Origin: Candidatus Hydrogenedentota bacterium
GTDB taxonomy: Bacteria > UBA8481 > J006
Direction of reading: 5' to 3'
Length of the DNA: 17,299 nucleotides
NCBI GenBank assembly: GCA_003697085.1
Contig: RFFU01000121.1
Coordinates: 1 to 17,299 of the forward strand
In this document: piece after piece, positions 8,078 to 15,335 of the stretch
Layout: each line of letters starts with the position of its first letter
Position numbering within the stretch: position 1 is the first letter of the stretch
Notes under the pieces: model-generated
What the model was told of the DNA's origin: nothing
What the model saw: only the letters and a program-made list of their open reading frames with translations
The model's database searches: none
Position numbers and translations under genes: made by a program

Positions 8078-9846
8078 CCGCCGTTTCTTCCCACTCTCCC
8101 CTCCCTCGCGATCCCGAACTCGTCTTCGGCGTCTGGGACGGCCATGATGCCGGCGTCGCGGTCGTGCGGAATCTTCCGCGGGAACAGCGCGCCGAGGTTC
8201 TTTACGCGGCGAATGAAGAACGCTTCACGCACCGCAAACTCGATGTCGGTTTTCCCCATCACTCCCTCCGGGAAGCGGTTCGGCTTTACGGGAAACCCGA
8301 CCTCATCGTCGTTCCAACGATCGATCCGAGCAAGGTGTTGGCGCGGGCGGTTCCCGCCGCGGCACGATCCTACTACCGATTCCGCCGCCATCTCGCCGAT
8401 CCTTCCTTTTTGAACCGCTGGAAACTGCGCTTCAAATTGCTTACGACTCAACTGCCTCCGCTGCCCGGATGCCGGACGCTGACCGCTTTTCTGGCGAATT
8501 GGCGCGCCCACATCGGACCCGTTCCGATCGCAACCTGCGATCACCACGCGGCGCACCTTCGCGCCGCCTACTTCACCTCGGAATTCCCCCGGGCCACCGT
8601 CCTTTCGCTCGACGGCATCGGCGACGCCGCCTCGGGAGCCGTCGCTCTCGGTGACGGCTCCTCTCTTTCCATCCTCACTCATCTTCCGGGGCGCGATTCG
8701 ATCGGGCTCATCTATGAACACGCCACGCGCCTGCTCTCGATGCGGGAACTCGAGGACGAGGGAAAGGTAATGGCCTTGGCGATGCACGCCGACCTCGATG
8801 AGAAGGAACGCACCGTGCTTCACGACTTGATCACCGTTGAACGAACAGCCGCGGGAATCCGAATCCGCCGCGACCGCCACGCGTTTCATCGGCTCGAAGC
8901 CTTGCTGTGGAAATGGGGCCCGGAACGTTTCGCCGCCGCAGTCCAGTCCTTCGCGGAACACGCCGCCCTCGAGATCGTCCGTGCCGTGCTGGATTGGACC
9001 AAGGAGCCCCGGCTGGCTGTCGCCGGAGGTGTCTTCGCAAATATCCGAATCAATCGTCTTCTCCGCGAAACCGTCGGATCCCCCCAAACACACGATTCTC
9101 CCGCTTCACCGTGGATCTTCCCTCATATGGGAGACGGGGGGTTGGCGTTGGGAGCCGCTCTCACGCATCCCACCGTTCTCCATCCCTTCCTCGGCTCGCC
9201 GCTCGATGAAGAGGAAATCCGCCGAACGGCGGAACGAGCGCGGGGAGAGAATTTCCGAGTGAAAGAAACGAGCCCTCGAGAAATTGCACGGCTCCTCGCG
9301 GAGGAACGGGTCATCGGCTATGCTCAAGGAAGGATGGAGTTCGGACCACGGGCTCTCGGCGCCCGCTCGATTCTGGCCCGCCCCGACAACCCCGCTATTC
9401 GGGATCGGCTCAACCTCGTCCAAAAACGCCGCGTCTTCTATCAGCCTTTCTGTCCCACACTTCTTCTCCGTGAGGCCCGCGAAAGCCTCGAAAACTACGA
9501 CGGAAGAGCGGAACGGTGGATGACATCTCTTTACGGAACAATCCCGCAAAAACGAACACGCCTGGGCGGCGTTATCGGCCCCGATGGGTCGTGCCGTTGT
9601 CAGATTCTCCCGGAATCCCCCGAGACTCCGGAGGAGACACGGTACAAGGAAGTGGTGGAGGCCTTCGCGGAAGAGACCGGAATCGGAGCGCTCCTCAATA
9701 CCTCCTTCAATATCCACGGTGATCCCATCGTGCGGACGGCGAAAGATGCCTATGAAACCTTTCGAAAAAGCCGACTCGATGCTCTCGTCCTCCAGGATAT
9801 TCTGATCGAACGCAGGGAAAGGAATTCATCGTCCGAAAAAGGATGA
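8074..9846 (+). CDS. O-carbamoyltransferase, NodU/CmcH/TobZ family
   Basis: The protein has 590 residues, the normal family length. The N-terminal ASKHA/Kae1-like domain shows GVWDGHDAGVAVV (about 19-31), AANEERFTHRK (45-55), the metal-binding CDHHAAHLRAAY (H157/H158/H161) and LSLDGIGDAASG (178-188). The C-terminal domain has GRMEFGPRALGARSI (419-433) and LLNTSFNIHGDPIV. Family enzymes activate carbamoyl phosphate with ATP and transfer the carbamoyl group to a hydroxyl of a sugar or natural product. GTG 8074 is chosen because it overlaps the upstream stop by 4 nt and directly precedes the conserved N-terminus; an in-frame extension to 7810 lies inside the GT2 gene. The stop overlaps the ATG of the membrane glycosyltransferase (ATGA). 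Both neighbours are glycosyltransferases, so a glycan or lipid-linked sugar is the likely acceptor. Which hydroxyl is modified is unknown. Confidence 0.93.
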   Translation: MTAVSSHSPLPRDPELVFGVWDGHDAGVAVVRNLPREQRAEVLYAANEERFTHRKLDVGFPHHSLREAVRLYGKPDLIVVPTIDPSKVLARAVPAAARSYYRFRRHLADPSFLNRWKLRFKLLTTQLPPLPGCRTLTAFLANWRAHIGPVPIATCDHHAAHLRAAYFTSEFPRATVLSLDGIGDAASGAVALGDGSSLSILTHLPGRDSIGLIYEHATRLLSMRELEDEGKVMALAMHADLDEKERTVLHDLITVERTAAGIRIRRDRHAFHRLEALLWKWGPERFAAAVQSFAEHAALEIVRAVLDWTKEPRLAVAGGVFANIRINRLLRETVGSPQTHDSPASPWIFPHMGDGGLALGAALTHPTVLHPFLGSPLDEEEIRRTAERARGENFRVKETSPREIARLLAEERVIGYAQGRMEFGPRALGARSILARPDNPAIRDRLNLVQKRRVFYQPFCPTLLLREARESLENYDGRAERWMTSLYGTIPQKRTRLGGVIGPDGSCRCQILPESPETPEETRYKEVVEAFAEETGIGALLNTSFNIHGDPIVRTAKDAYETFRKSRLDALVLQDILIERRERNSSSEKG

Positions 9847-11846
9847 AAATTTCTTTGCGAAATTCCCGCACTGCGCTTCCCTTCCTCGCTCCCGTCCTTT
9901 GGTTACTCTTCCTCTACATCCACGCCTTCACCCTGCCGTCTGAAACGGCGGAACGCGTATTGGTTCAGTTCCTTCCCGCAATGGTTTCGTTTCACCTCCT
10001 GCTGCTGCTCCTCTGCGGCGCAGCCCTTCTCGTGCGTCGTCTTCGCCAAAACCGTCTCCACTTCGACGCCGGAATCGTCCTGCTTCTCATCCTTTCTTTC
10101 TTTGCCGTCCTTTTTCTACCTCCCCACACGCACCGCCTCTATTTCGACGAGGATATCTCGATTCAGATCGCGGAATCGATCTCCGCCGAGCACCGCGCGG
10201 GGATGGTCGATCTTGCGTTGCCTGATCGGAACGCCCGCGGCTGGCGGGGACTGGAATATTCCCTGAACAAAGAACCGATCGCTTTTCCTGTTCTCGTATC
10301 CTTTCTCGAACGGTTCCTTCCGGGGCGCCATTCCAACGGCGCCGCGGTCTCGGTCCTTCTCCACCTTGCCGGTATCCTCGGGCTCTATTGCCTTGGAAGG
10401 CGCCTCGGGGAGGTCACGTTTCCCGGAAAGAACAAAAAAGAAACGCTATGGGCGGGACGTGCGACGGGCTTCACCGCGGCGTCACTCTACGCCTTTTGGC
10501 CCGAGAATCTGCGTTGGGCCGTCACCGCTTCCGTCGAGCCGACCGCGGCGGGCTTGGCGATCCTGGCCGTCGCCGTGATGGAAGCCGCCGGCCGGGAAAA
10601 AGATCGTCTCACGACAATGACAGCCTTCATGCTCGGTACCTTCGCCGTCCAAGTTCGGCCTGAGGGCCTCCTTCTCTTACCGGTCCTCGGATTTTCCTGG
10701 CTCGCAGGCTTTCGCGGTTTTTCTTCCTCTCGTTCCGCCGGCGATAATGATTCCTTACCCGATTCCCGGACCGCGCAGGCGGCCTCCCTCATTCGAGGAC
10801 GCAGTCTTCCGCTTCTCGTCGTCTTGACGGCCGCGCTTCTTCTTCCTCATCTCCTCCTTCTCAAAACGACGGGACATCAGGATTGGGGAGCCACCGGCCC
10901 GAAATTCTCTTTGCAATTTCTCCGCGGAAATCTTGAAACCAACCTGAGGTACTGGTTCTTTCCCCGAAAAGGAGCCTCGCCTCCCGCCGCCCCGCCCTTT
11001 CCCGCATGGTTTGCCCTTTTCTCTCTCCTCCTACTTCCCCTCTTTTCCCTGCTCTTTCGAGAGAAAACACCCGTTGTTCCTTCCCACGAGACGAATCTTC
11101 GGGCAAAGAACGATCCCAACTCCTCCAGAAGCGATCTCTCCGGAAAGGCGTTCCCTTCTCCCTTCTTTCTTCTTCACGCGGCTGTGATTTCATGGTTCCT
11201 CCTCTTCTTCGGCGTCTTTCTTTTCTTTTACGCTGGATCGTACCACTACGGAGCGGACGTGCGCTTCGCGCTTTTGGCCGCCCCTCCGATCTTTCTCGAA
11301 GCCGCTTGTGGAGTAACCGGCGCGGTCCTTCTCCTTTACCGTACAACGGGGGGCGTTCCCCCGTTCAATCCGCGACTGCTCGCGTTCTTCTTCCCCGTTC
11401 TCTTCGTCGCCGGCGGATTCCTTACTGAAACCGCCCGCCTCGGCGAGGAAGCCTGGCAAGCCCGTTGTGATCACTCCGTCGTTCGAACCTGGGCTGAGAC
11501 GCTTCCCGACTCCGCTGTCATCGTCACCCACACTCCCGCTCTTTGGCTCGTCCACCATCGCGCGGCTCTTCAGGTCGTTTGGGCCGTAAACCGGATTCCG
11601 GAGGTCCAGAACTTGGTGGAAAAATACCCGGTCTTTTATCACGCCGGGTACTGGGACGCCTCCCCCTCCCGTAGCCCGACGCCGTGGGGCGAGATTTCGA
11701 AACATTTTCTCAAAAACTTCGATTCCACCCCGGTGCGGACAACCTTCGCTCCGCGAGGATGGACCTTCCGGCTCTTCCGAATCACGAATCGAGTTCCTTC
11801 CCGGCTTCCCGTAAAAACCTCGGAGGAAAAGAAAGACGTGAATTGA
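9843..11846 (+). CDS. multi-membrane-spanning GT-C glycosyltransferase (GT39/ArnT-like)
   Basis: The protein has 667 residues with many strongly hydrophobic segments. The first three lie at about 13-30, 40-66 and 76-93. RLYFDEDISIQIAE (about 98-111) follows, containing the acidic D102-E103-D104 cluster in a loop; in the GT39/GT83 families such a DE pair is catalytic on the periplasmic side. More helices run to about residue 530. A soluble C-terminal part of about 120 residues (WAETLPDSAVIVTHTPALW onward) resembles the periplasmic cap of ArnT/PMT-like proteins. Enzymes of this class move a sugar from a polyprenyl-phosphate donor to a lipid, glycan or protein acceptor outside the inner membrane. 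That fits the adjacent DPM-like GT2, which could make the donor. ATG 9843 overlaps the carbamoyltransferase stop by 4 nt. The hydrophilic loop near 295-315 is long and poorly conserved in appearance. The exact family and acceptor are unknown. Confidence 0.82.
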   Translation: MKISLRNSRTALPFLAPVLWLLFLYIHAFTLPSETAERVLVQFLPAMVSFHLLLLLLCGAALLVRRLRQNRLHFDAGIVLLLILSFFAVLFLPPHTHRLYFDEDISIQIAESISAEHRAGMVDLALPDRNARGWRGLEYSLNKEPIAFPVLVSFLERFLPGRHSNGAAVSVLLHLAGILGLYCLGRRLGEVTFPGKNKKETLWAGRATGFTAASLYAFWPENLRWAVTASVEPTAAGLAILAVAVMEAAGREKDRLTTMTAFMLGTFAVQVRPEGLLLLPVLGFSWLAGFRGFSSSRSAGDNDSLPDSRTAQAASLIRGRSLPLLVVLTAALLLPHLLLLKTTGHQDWGATGPKFSLQFLRGNLETNLRYWFFPRKGASPPAAPPFPAWFALFSLLLLPLFSLLFREKTPVVPSHETNLRAKNDPNSSRSDLSGKAFPSPFFLLHAAVISWFLLFFGVFLFFYAGSYHYGADVRFALLAAPPIFLEAACGVTGAVLLLYRTTGGVPPFNPRLLAFFFPVLFVAGGFLTETARLGEEAWQARCDHSVVRTWAETLPDSAVIVTHTPALWLVHHRAALQVVWAVNRIPEVQNLVEKYPVFYHAGYWDASPSRSPTPWGEISKHFLKNFDSTPVRTTFAPRGWTFRLFRITNRVPSRLPVKTSEEKKDVN

Positions 11847-11978
11847 AGAGACGAACACGCGGGTGATTCCGAAATACTTGGGAGCGGGACGATGCAGCCG
11901 CGTCACATTTTTTTCGTTCAGGACGCTTTTTGAAATCCTTGTGGTCATCCGATACCTTTCCTGTTATAAAGGAATGCG
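11847..11978 (+). other. intergenic region with weak terminator-like and promoter-like signals
   Basis: A seven-T run (11908-11914) follows a poor 4-bp stem (GACG 11888-11891 with CGTC 11901-11904), at best a weak terminator for the glycosylation operon. Further on, TTGAAA (11930-11935) with a 17-nt gap to TACCTT (11953-11958) could be a promoter. TTGTGG/TGTTAT (11939-11944 and 11962-11967) is an alternative, but it would start transcription inside the ribosome site. AAAGGA (11968-11973) is a fair Shine-Dalgarno for ATG 11979. The signals are consistent with a new transcription unit starting here but none is strong. Confidence 0.3.
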
Positions 11979-13316
11979 ATGAAACGGATTCTTCCATTTA
12001 CGGCTTATCTTCCGACGGAAAAAGGCTCCAAAATTCTCTCCCGCCTCGTCGCACCCCAATTCGATGAACTCGCCGCTCCTGTTCGGAAGGTCTTTTCCGC
12101 CTCTCACAAGAATAATTTCGTTCGTTTCGAATCCCGTCATCCTCTTCCTCGAGAACGCCGGAAAGATCCGAATGTGAGAATGTCGGTGGCCTTTCAGGAG
12201 ATTCTCGAGAAGGATCTCTTCCGAAGAGCCGATGAACCCGCTTATTATCTGCTCGAGATCAACGAAAGCGGTCAACTCGTCCGAGGAATCGTTGCCATGA
12301 TTTCCCTCGATTCCGATCTGTGCATCTTTGAAGAACTCCACGAAGGAGAAGCCGCGGACCGTATCTTTCAACTGGAACACCTCAATCTTCAAACCGCTCC
12401 GATTCTTCTCGGAGTTTCCACGGATCACAACCGAATAGGGTTCTTCGACCGGATCTGCGATCCGCTCCTGAACCGCCCGCCGCTCTTCCAGATTTCCCTT
12501 CCCTCGGGCGGTACTCACCGCGTATGGCGGATCACGGACACAGCCCATGAGATCGAACCCTGGCTCTCGCGTCAAAAGGCGGTCCTCTTCGACGGCTTGG
12601 AACGGTACCGCGCCGCCCAGAGTCTCGCCGCCAGGCTTCATTCCTCCAAAACCCTCTATTCTCCCTTCCAAACTCCCAACTTCGTTCTAGCCTGGATCGT
12701 TCCTCTCGAAAATCAACAACTCCACTTTCGAGCGCGGCACCGAGCCTTACGGACCGGCATCTCGTCCGTTCCCCCGCAACGCCTTCTCGAAGCGCTGGAG
12801 GATTTCTTCGAGATCGAACGCTATCCCTTTTCCAATAAGAAACAGAAAAACCGGGAACTCGAAAATCTGCTCGAAGAGATGGATTTCATCGGAAAACTCA
12901 ATCATTCCTACGGGCTTTATATTGGAGATGACGCGTTTTATATGCTGATGTTGCGCGATGCGGAAGCCTACGAGAGGATGCAGAATGTGCGTCATTCCCG
13001 GCGCTGGAAGCGCCTCGACATTACGATCCTCCATTCCCTCGTTTTCGAACGCATCCTGGGTTTTTCGGGCACGGAGAACGCCGTTCTCGAACGTTTTCGA
13101 ACACCGGTGGATGCTCATTATGCGATCCAAAGCGTCGATGAGGGCGAATCGGAAGCCGCATTTCTTCTCAATCCCCCCCCCGTGGCGCATCTCATCGAGA
13201 TCGCCGAGGCCCGCGAGTGCATCCCCACCCACTCCGTCCTTCCTACGACGCGTCCCTGGGTCGGGACTCTGATGGCGCCGGTCGGAGCCGACTGTTTCGT
13301 CGCCGACCCCACATAA
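11979..13316 (+). CDS. divergent DUF1015 (SerK-like) family protein lacking the DGHHR motif
   Basis: The protein has 445 residues, near the family length. DUF1015 landmarks are in order: ILPFTAYLP at the N-terminus, EELHEGEAADRIFQLEHLN then PILLG (about 118-145), THRVWRITD (179-187), a Y-rich C-terminal half, and an ECIPTHSV segment near the end. In typical members the centre reads 'ADGHHRY'; here it is FDGLERYRAA (D205, L207, E208, R209), so both histidines are gone. The usual 'aPpYDVi' near residue 25 reads APQFDELA, and the C-terminal 'PxKSTyFyPK' reads PTHSVLPTTR. An archaeal member is a free serine kinase (SerK), but this protein probably lacks that activity or has a different one. ATG 11979 has AAAGGA upstream. 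aroB begins 22 nt downstream, so the genes are likely cotranscribed. A C9 run lies within codons 399-401. Confidence 0.75.
   Translation: MKRILPFTAYLPTEKGSKILSRLVAPQFDELAAPVRKVFSASHKNNFVRFESRHPLPRERRKDPNVRMSVAFQEILEKDLFRRADEPAYYLLEINESGQLVRGIVAMISLDSDLCIFEELHEGEAADRIFQLEHLNLQTAPILLGVSTDHNRIGFFDRICDPLLNRPPLFQISLPSGGTHRVWRITDTAHEIEPWLSRQKAVLFDGLERYRAAQSLAARLHSSKTLYSPFQTPNFVLAWIVPLENQQLHFRARHRALRTGISSVPPQRLLEALEDFFEIERYPFSNKKQKNRELENLLEEMDFIGKLNHSYGLYIGDDAFYMLMLRDAEAYERMQNVRHSRRWKRLDITILHSLVFERILGFSGTENAVLERFRTPVDAHYAIQSVDEGESEAAFLLNPPPVAHLIEIAEARECIPTHSVLPTTRPWVGTLMAPVGADCFVADPT
13173..13181 (+). repeat. C9 homopolymer inside the DUF1015-like gene
   Basis: Nine consecutive C encode three Pro (residues 399-401). 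Slippage by one base would change the last 44 residues, including the region aligned to the family's conserved C-terminal motif. It could be a contingency tract or simply a sequencing-error hotspot. The downstream frame still matches the family, so the present reading looks correct. Confidence 0.6.
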
Positions 13317-13338
13317 ACCCGACCGAAAGGAGACGCTT

Positions 13339-14403
13339 GTGAATCCCACTCGCCGGGGGAACGCAACCAAGGTGCTCGTACCGATTCCGGGAAAGCGCCG
13401 TTACTCGGTCACCATTGGCTATCGTCTTGGAAATCCCGGTTTACTACCCCCCGGTCGGCGAACGGTTCTTCTTTACGACCGCCGCCTCACGCCCCCGAAC
13501 CTTCGCACCGTCGCCCGCCTCGCCCTCCCGTCCGGAGAAGCGGCGAAATCCTTTGCTTCCTACAAAAAGATCATGAACACGCTCATCGAAGCGGATACGG
13601 GCCATCCCCTCCTGGTGGTCGGTTACGGCGGCGGGGCCACCTGCGACGCCGCCGGTTTCGCCGCCGGCACCTATCGCCGTGGCATCCCCTTTTTTCTGAT
13701 TCCGACGACGCTTCTGGCAATGGTGGACGCCTCCGTCGGGGGAAAAACGGCGATCAATCATCCGCGAGCCAAGAATATGATCGGGGTCTTTCATCAACCG
13801 TGCGGCGTGTGGGCTGACTTGCTGTCCCTCGAGACGTTACCGGCACGCCAGATGCGTTCCGGAATGGCCGAAGTCATAAAGCACGGGTTCATCGCCTCTC
13901 CCGATCTCCTCGAGCGCCTGAGGCGTCATCCCGCCGACCACCTCGATCCGAGATCGCCTTTCTTGTGGAAAGCTGTGGAAGAGAGCGTGCGGATCAAGGC
14001 AGCGGTCGTCAAGGCGGATGAGCGTGAGACACGAGGAAAGCGCGAATTTCTCAATTTCGGCCACACGATCGGCCACGCAATCGAGGCCGTTCATCGTTTT
14101 CGCGGCGTCACACACGGGGAAGCCGTTGCGATCGGAATGGCCGCCGCGGCGCGCATCGGACGCCACCTTTTGGGATATGACGCGGTCGATCTTCTCGAGG
14201 AAATCCTCTCCGCCTACCGCCTTCCGACGCGCCTCTCCGGGGAACCCATCTCCGATCTCGTCTTCGCTATGAAGAAGGATAAAAAACGCAGGACTGGTCG
14301 AACTCGAATGACCCTCTTGGCCGGCCCGGGGAATCCCCGCGTCGTTGATGCCGTCCCCTTGCGCCTGGTAAAATCCGTTCTCAAGGAGTTGGGAGGTGGA
14401 TGA
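13339..14403 (+). CDS. aroB: 3-dehydroquinate synthase
   Basis: The protein has 354 residues. It converts DAHP to 3-dehydroquinate in the shikimate pathway (EC 4.2.3.4) in the cytoplasm, using NAD and a divalent metal. The NAD-binding glycine run GYGGGATCDAAGFAAGTYRRG is followed by IPTTLLAMVDASVGGKTAIN and KNMIGVFHQP. The metal ligands are E178 (GMAEVIKHG), H242 (LNFGHTIGH) and H259 (THGEAVAIGM). The R235/N239/H242/H246 spacing fits true dehydroquinate synthases, which argues against the related natural-product sugar-phosphate cyclases. The N-terminal 45 residues are less conserved. GTG 13339 has AAAGGAG just upstream. The gene follows the DUF1015-like gene by 22 nt, and its TGA overlaps the start of the LolA-like gene. 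No other shikimate gene is in the window. Confidence 0.95.
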   Translation: MNPTRRGNATKVLVPIPGKRRYSVTIGYRLGNPGLLPPGRRTVLLYDRRLTPPNLRTVARLALPSGEAAKSFASYKKIMNTLIEADTGHPLLVVGYGGGATCDAAGFAAGTYRRGIPFFLIPTTLLAMVDASVGGKTAINHPRAKNMIGVFHQPCGVWADLLSLETLPARQMRSGMAEVIKHGFIASPDLLERLRRHPADHLDPRSPFLWKAVEESVRIKAAVVKADERETRGKREFLNFGHTIGHAIEAVHRFRGVTHGEAVAIGMAAAARIGRHLLGYDAVDLLEEILSAYRLPTRLSGEPISDLVFAMKKDKKRRTGRTRMTLLAGPGNPRVVDAVPLRLVKSVLKELGGG

Positions 14404-15176
14404 TGAAAAAGACTGATCTTTTTTCCTTTTTGTCTCGCTTGAGGAGTGTGTCCGCTCGTCGGGACGAGCACCACATGCGTTCGAACCTTTCGCGTTTTTG
14501 TTTCCCGGTGCTTCTTGTCTCCTTCATACTCCTGCTCTCGCCGGCCTCCGCGCACGCGGCGAAAACCCAGGACACCGGACCTCTCGCCATCCTTCAGCGT
14601 ATCGAGACGGCGCGCGCCAAAACGCATTCCCTTTTTTGTAAAATCGAGGTGCGAATCCCCAAAGAATCCGGGAAGTGGAGTCATTTTCCGATGACGGTGG
14701 AATTTCTCGCACCGCGTTTCTATCGAACCGAGATGAAGATGGCGATCGAGGGTGACGTTCTTACGGTTGCCGATGGCAAAACGATTTGGTCCTACGAAAA
14801 GAAACGGAAGAGGGTTTACCGACAGGATCAACAGAAAGCCATCGACTATCTTCGAGAGTGGGGGCCATACGATCCCACAACGGCATTGCTCGTCCCGGAG
14901 GTTCCGTTGAAGGATCTTTTCGTTCTCGAATCGGCTTCGCACCGAAAGGGCCTCTTGACCGTTTTACTCCGACCGATCAAGCCGGTTCCCGGATACGAAG
15001 AGGTGAAGGTCGTCTTCCGGGAAAAAACCCTGGTTCCCGTCTTCGCCGAGACCTTCAGCGGTGGAAAGACCATAGGGCGTCTCGTCTTCAAAAAATGCCG
15101 AAAGAACATCAAGATCGATCCGGCGCGTTTTCGGTTTACTCCCCCGGCGGGCGTGAAGGTTTCAGAGGTTCAGTAA
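14403..15176 (+). CDS. LolA-like outer-membrane lipoprotein-carrier family protein
   Basis: The protein has 257 residues. The mature part shows the LolA/LolB-like beta fold: ILQRIETARAKTHSLFCKIEV, then EFLAPRFYRTEMKM, VADGKTIWSYEKKRKRVYRQ (the 'vsDGktlWiYd' hallmark) and a final RFRFTPPAGVKVSEV. LolA-family proteins ferry lipoproteins or other lipids across the periplasm. The exact cargo here is uncertain, since many bacteria carry paralogues. The signal peptide ends near SAHA (about residues 50-52) and is preceded by an unusually long 25-residue basic N-region. An internal ATG at 14475 would give a standard signal peptide, but GGGAGG (14391-14396) is spaced for ATG 14403. ATG 14400, overlapping the aroB stop, is also possible and adds one Met. 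The gene is translationally linked to aroB. Confidence 0.8.
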   Translation: MKKTDLFSFLSRLRSVSARRDEHHMRSNLSRFCFPVLLVSFILLLSPASAHAAKTQDTGPLAILQRIETARAKTHSLFCKIEVRIPKESGKWSHFPMTVEFLAPRFYRTEMKMAIEGDVLTVADGKTIWSYEKKRKRVYRQDQQKAIDYLREWGPYDPTTALLVPEVPLKDLFVLESASHRKGLLTVLLRPIKPVPGYEEVKVVFREKTLVPVFAETFSGGKTIGRLVFKKCRKNIKIDPARFRFTPPAGVKVSEVQ

Positions 15177-15335
15177 CATCATCCTGTTTCTTTCCTATAG
15201 GGCGACCACTCCCATCGTCAAAGGGTTGTCAGATCCTTTGTATCCCTCTTGCGAGGTTGTTCCATTCCGGTATTCCACCGATTTCTTTTATTTCGAGGCC
15301 GAGATTTCTTATGATTCCCCTAGCTTGAAAATCTT
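15177..15335. other. intergenic region before the propeller gene
   Basis: This is a 159-nt AT-richer spacer. TTGTCA (15226-15231) resembles a -35 box, but there is no acceptable -10 at the expected distance. AAAGG/CCTTT (15221-15225 region and downstream) could form a short stem without a T-run, so it is not a terminator. No Shine-Dalgarno is seen before ATG 15336. I see nothing that can be named with confidence. Confidence 0.4.

Noticed and set aside
11888-11914. Rho-independent terminator after the membrane glycosyltransferase
   Set aside because: The T-run is good but the stem is only 4 bp with a 9-nt loop, too weak to call as a separate feature.
13339-14403. aroB-like gene as a natural-product sugar-phosphate cyclase (EEVS/DOIS type), given the nearby carbamoyltransferase
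   Set aside because: The R235/N239/H242/H246 pattern and the surrounding motifs are those of true dehydroquinate synthases. The gene also sits in a separate operon from the carbamoyltransferase.
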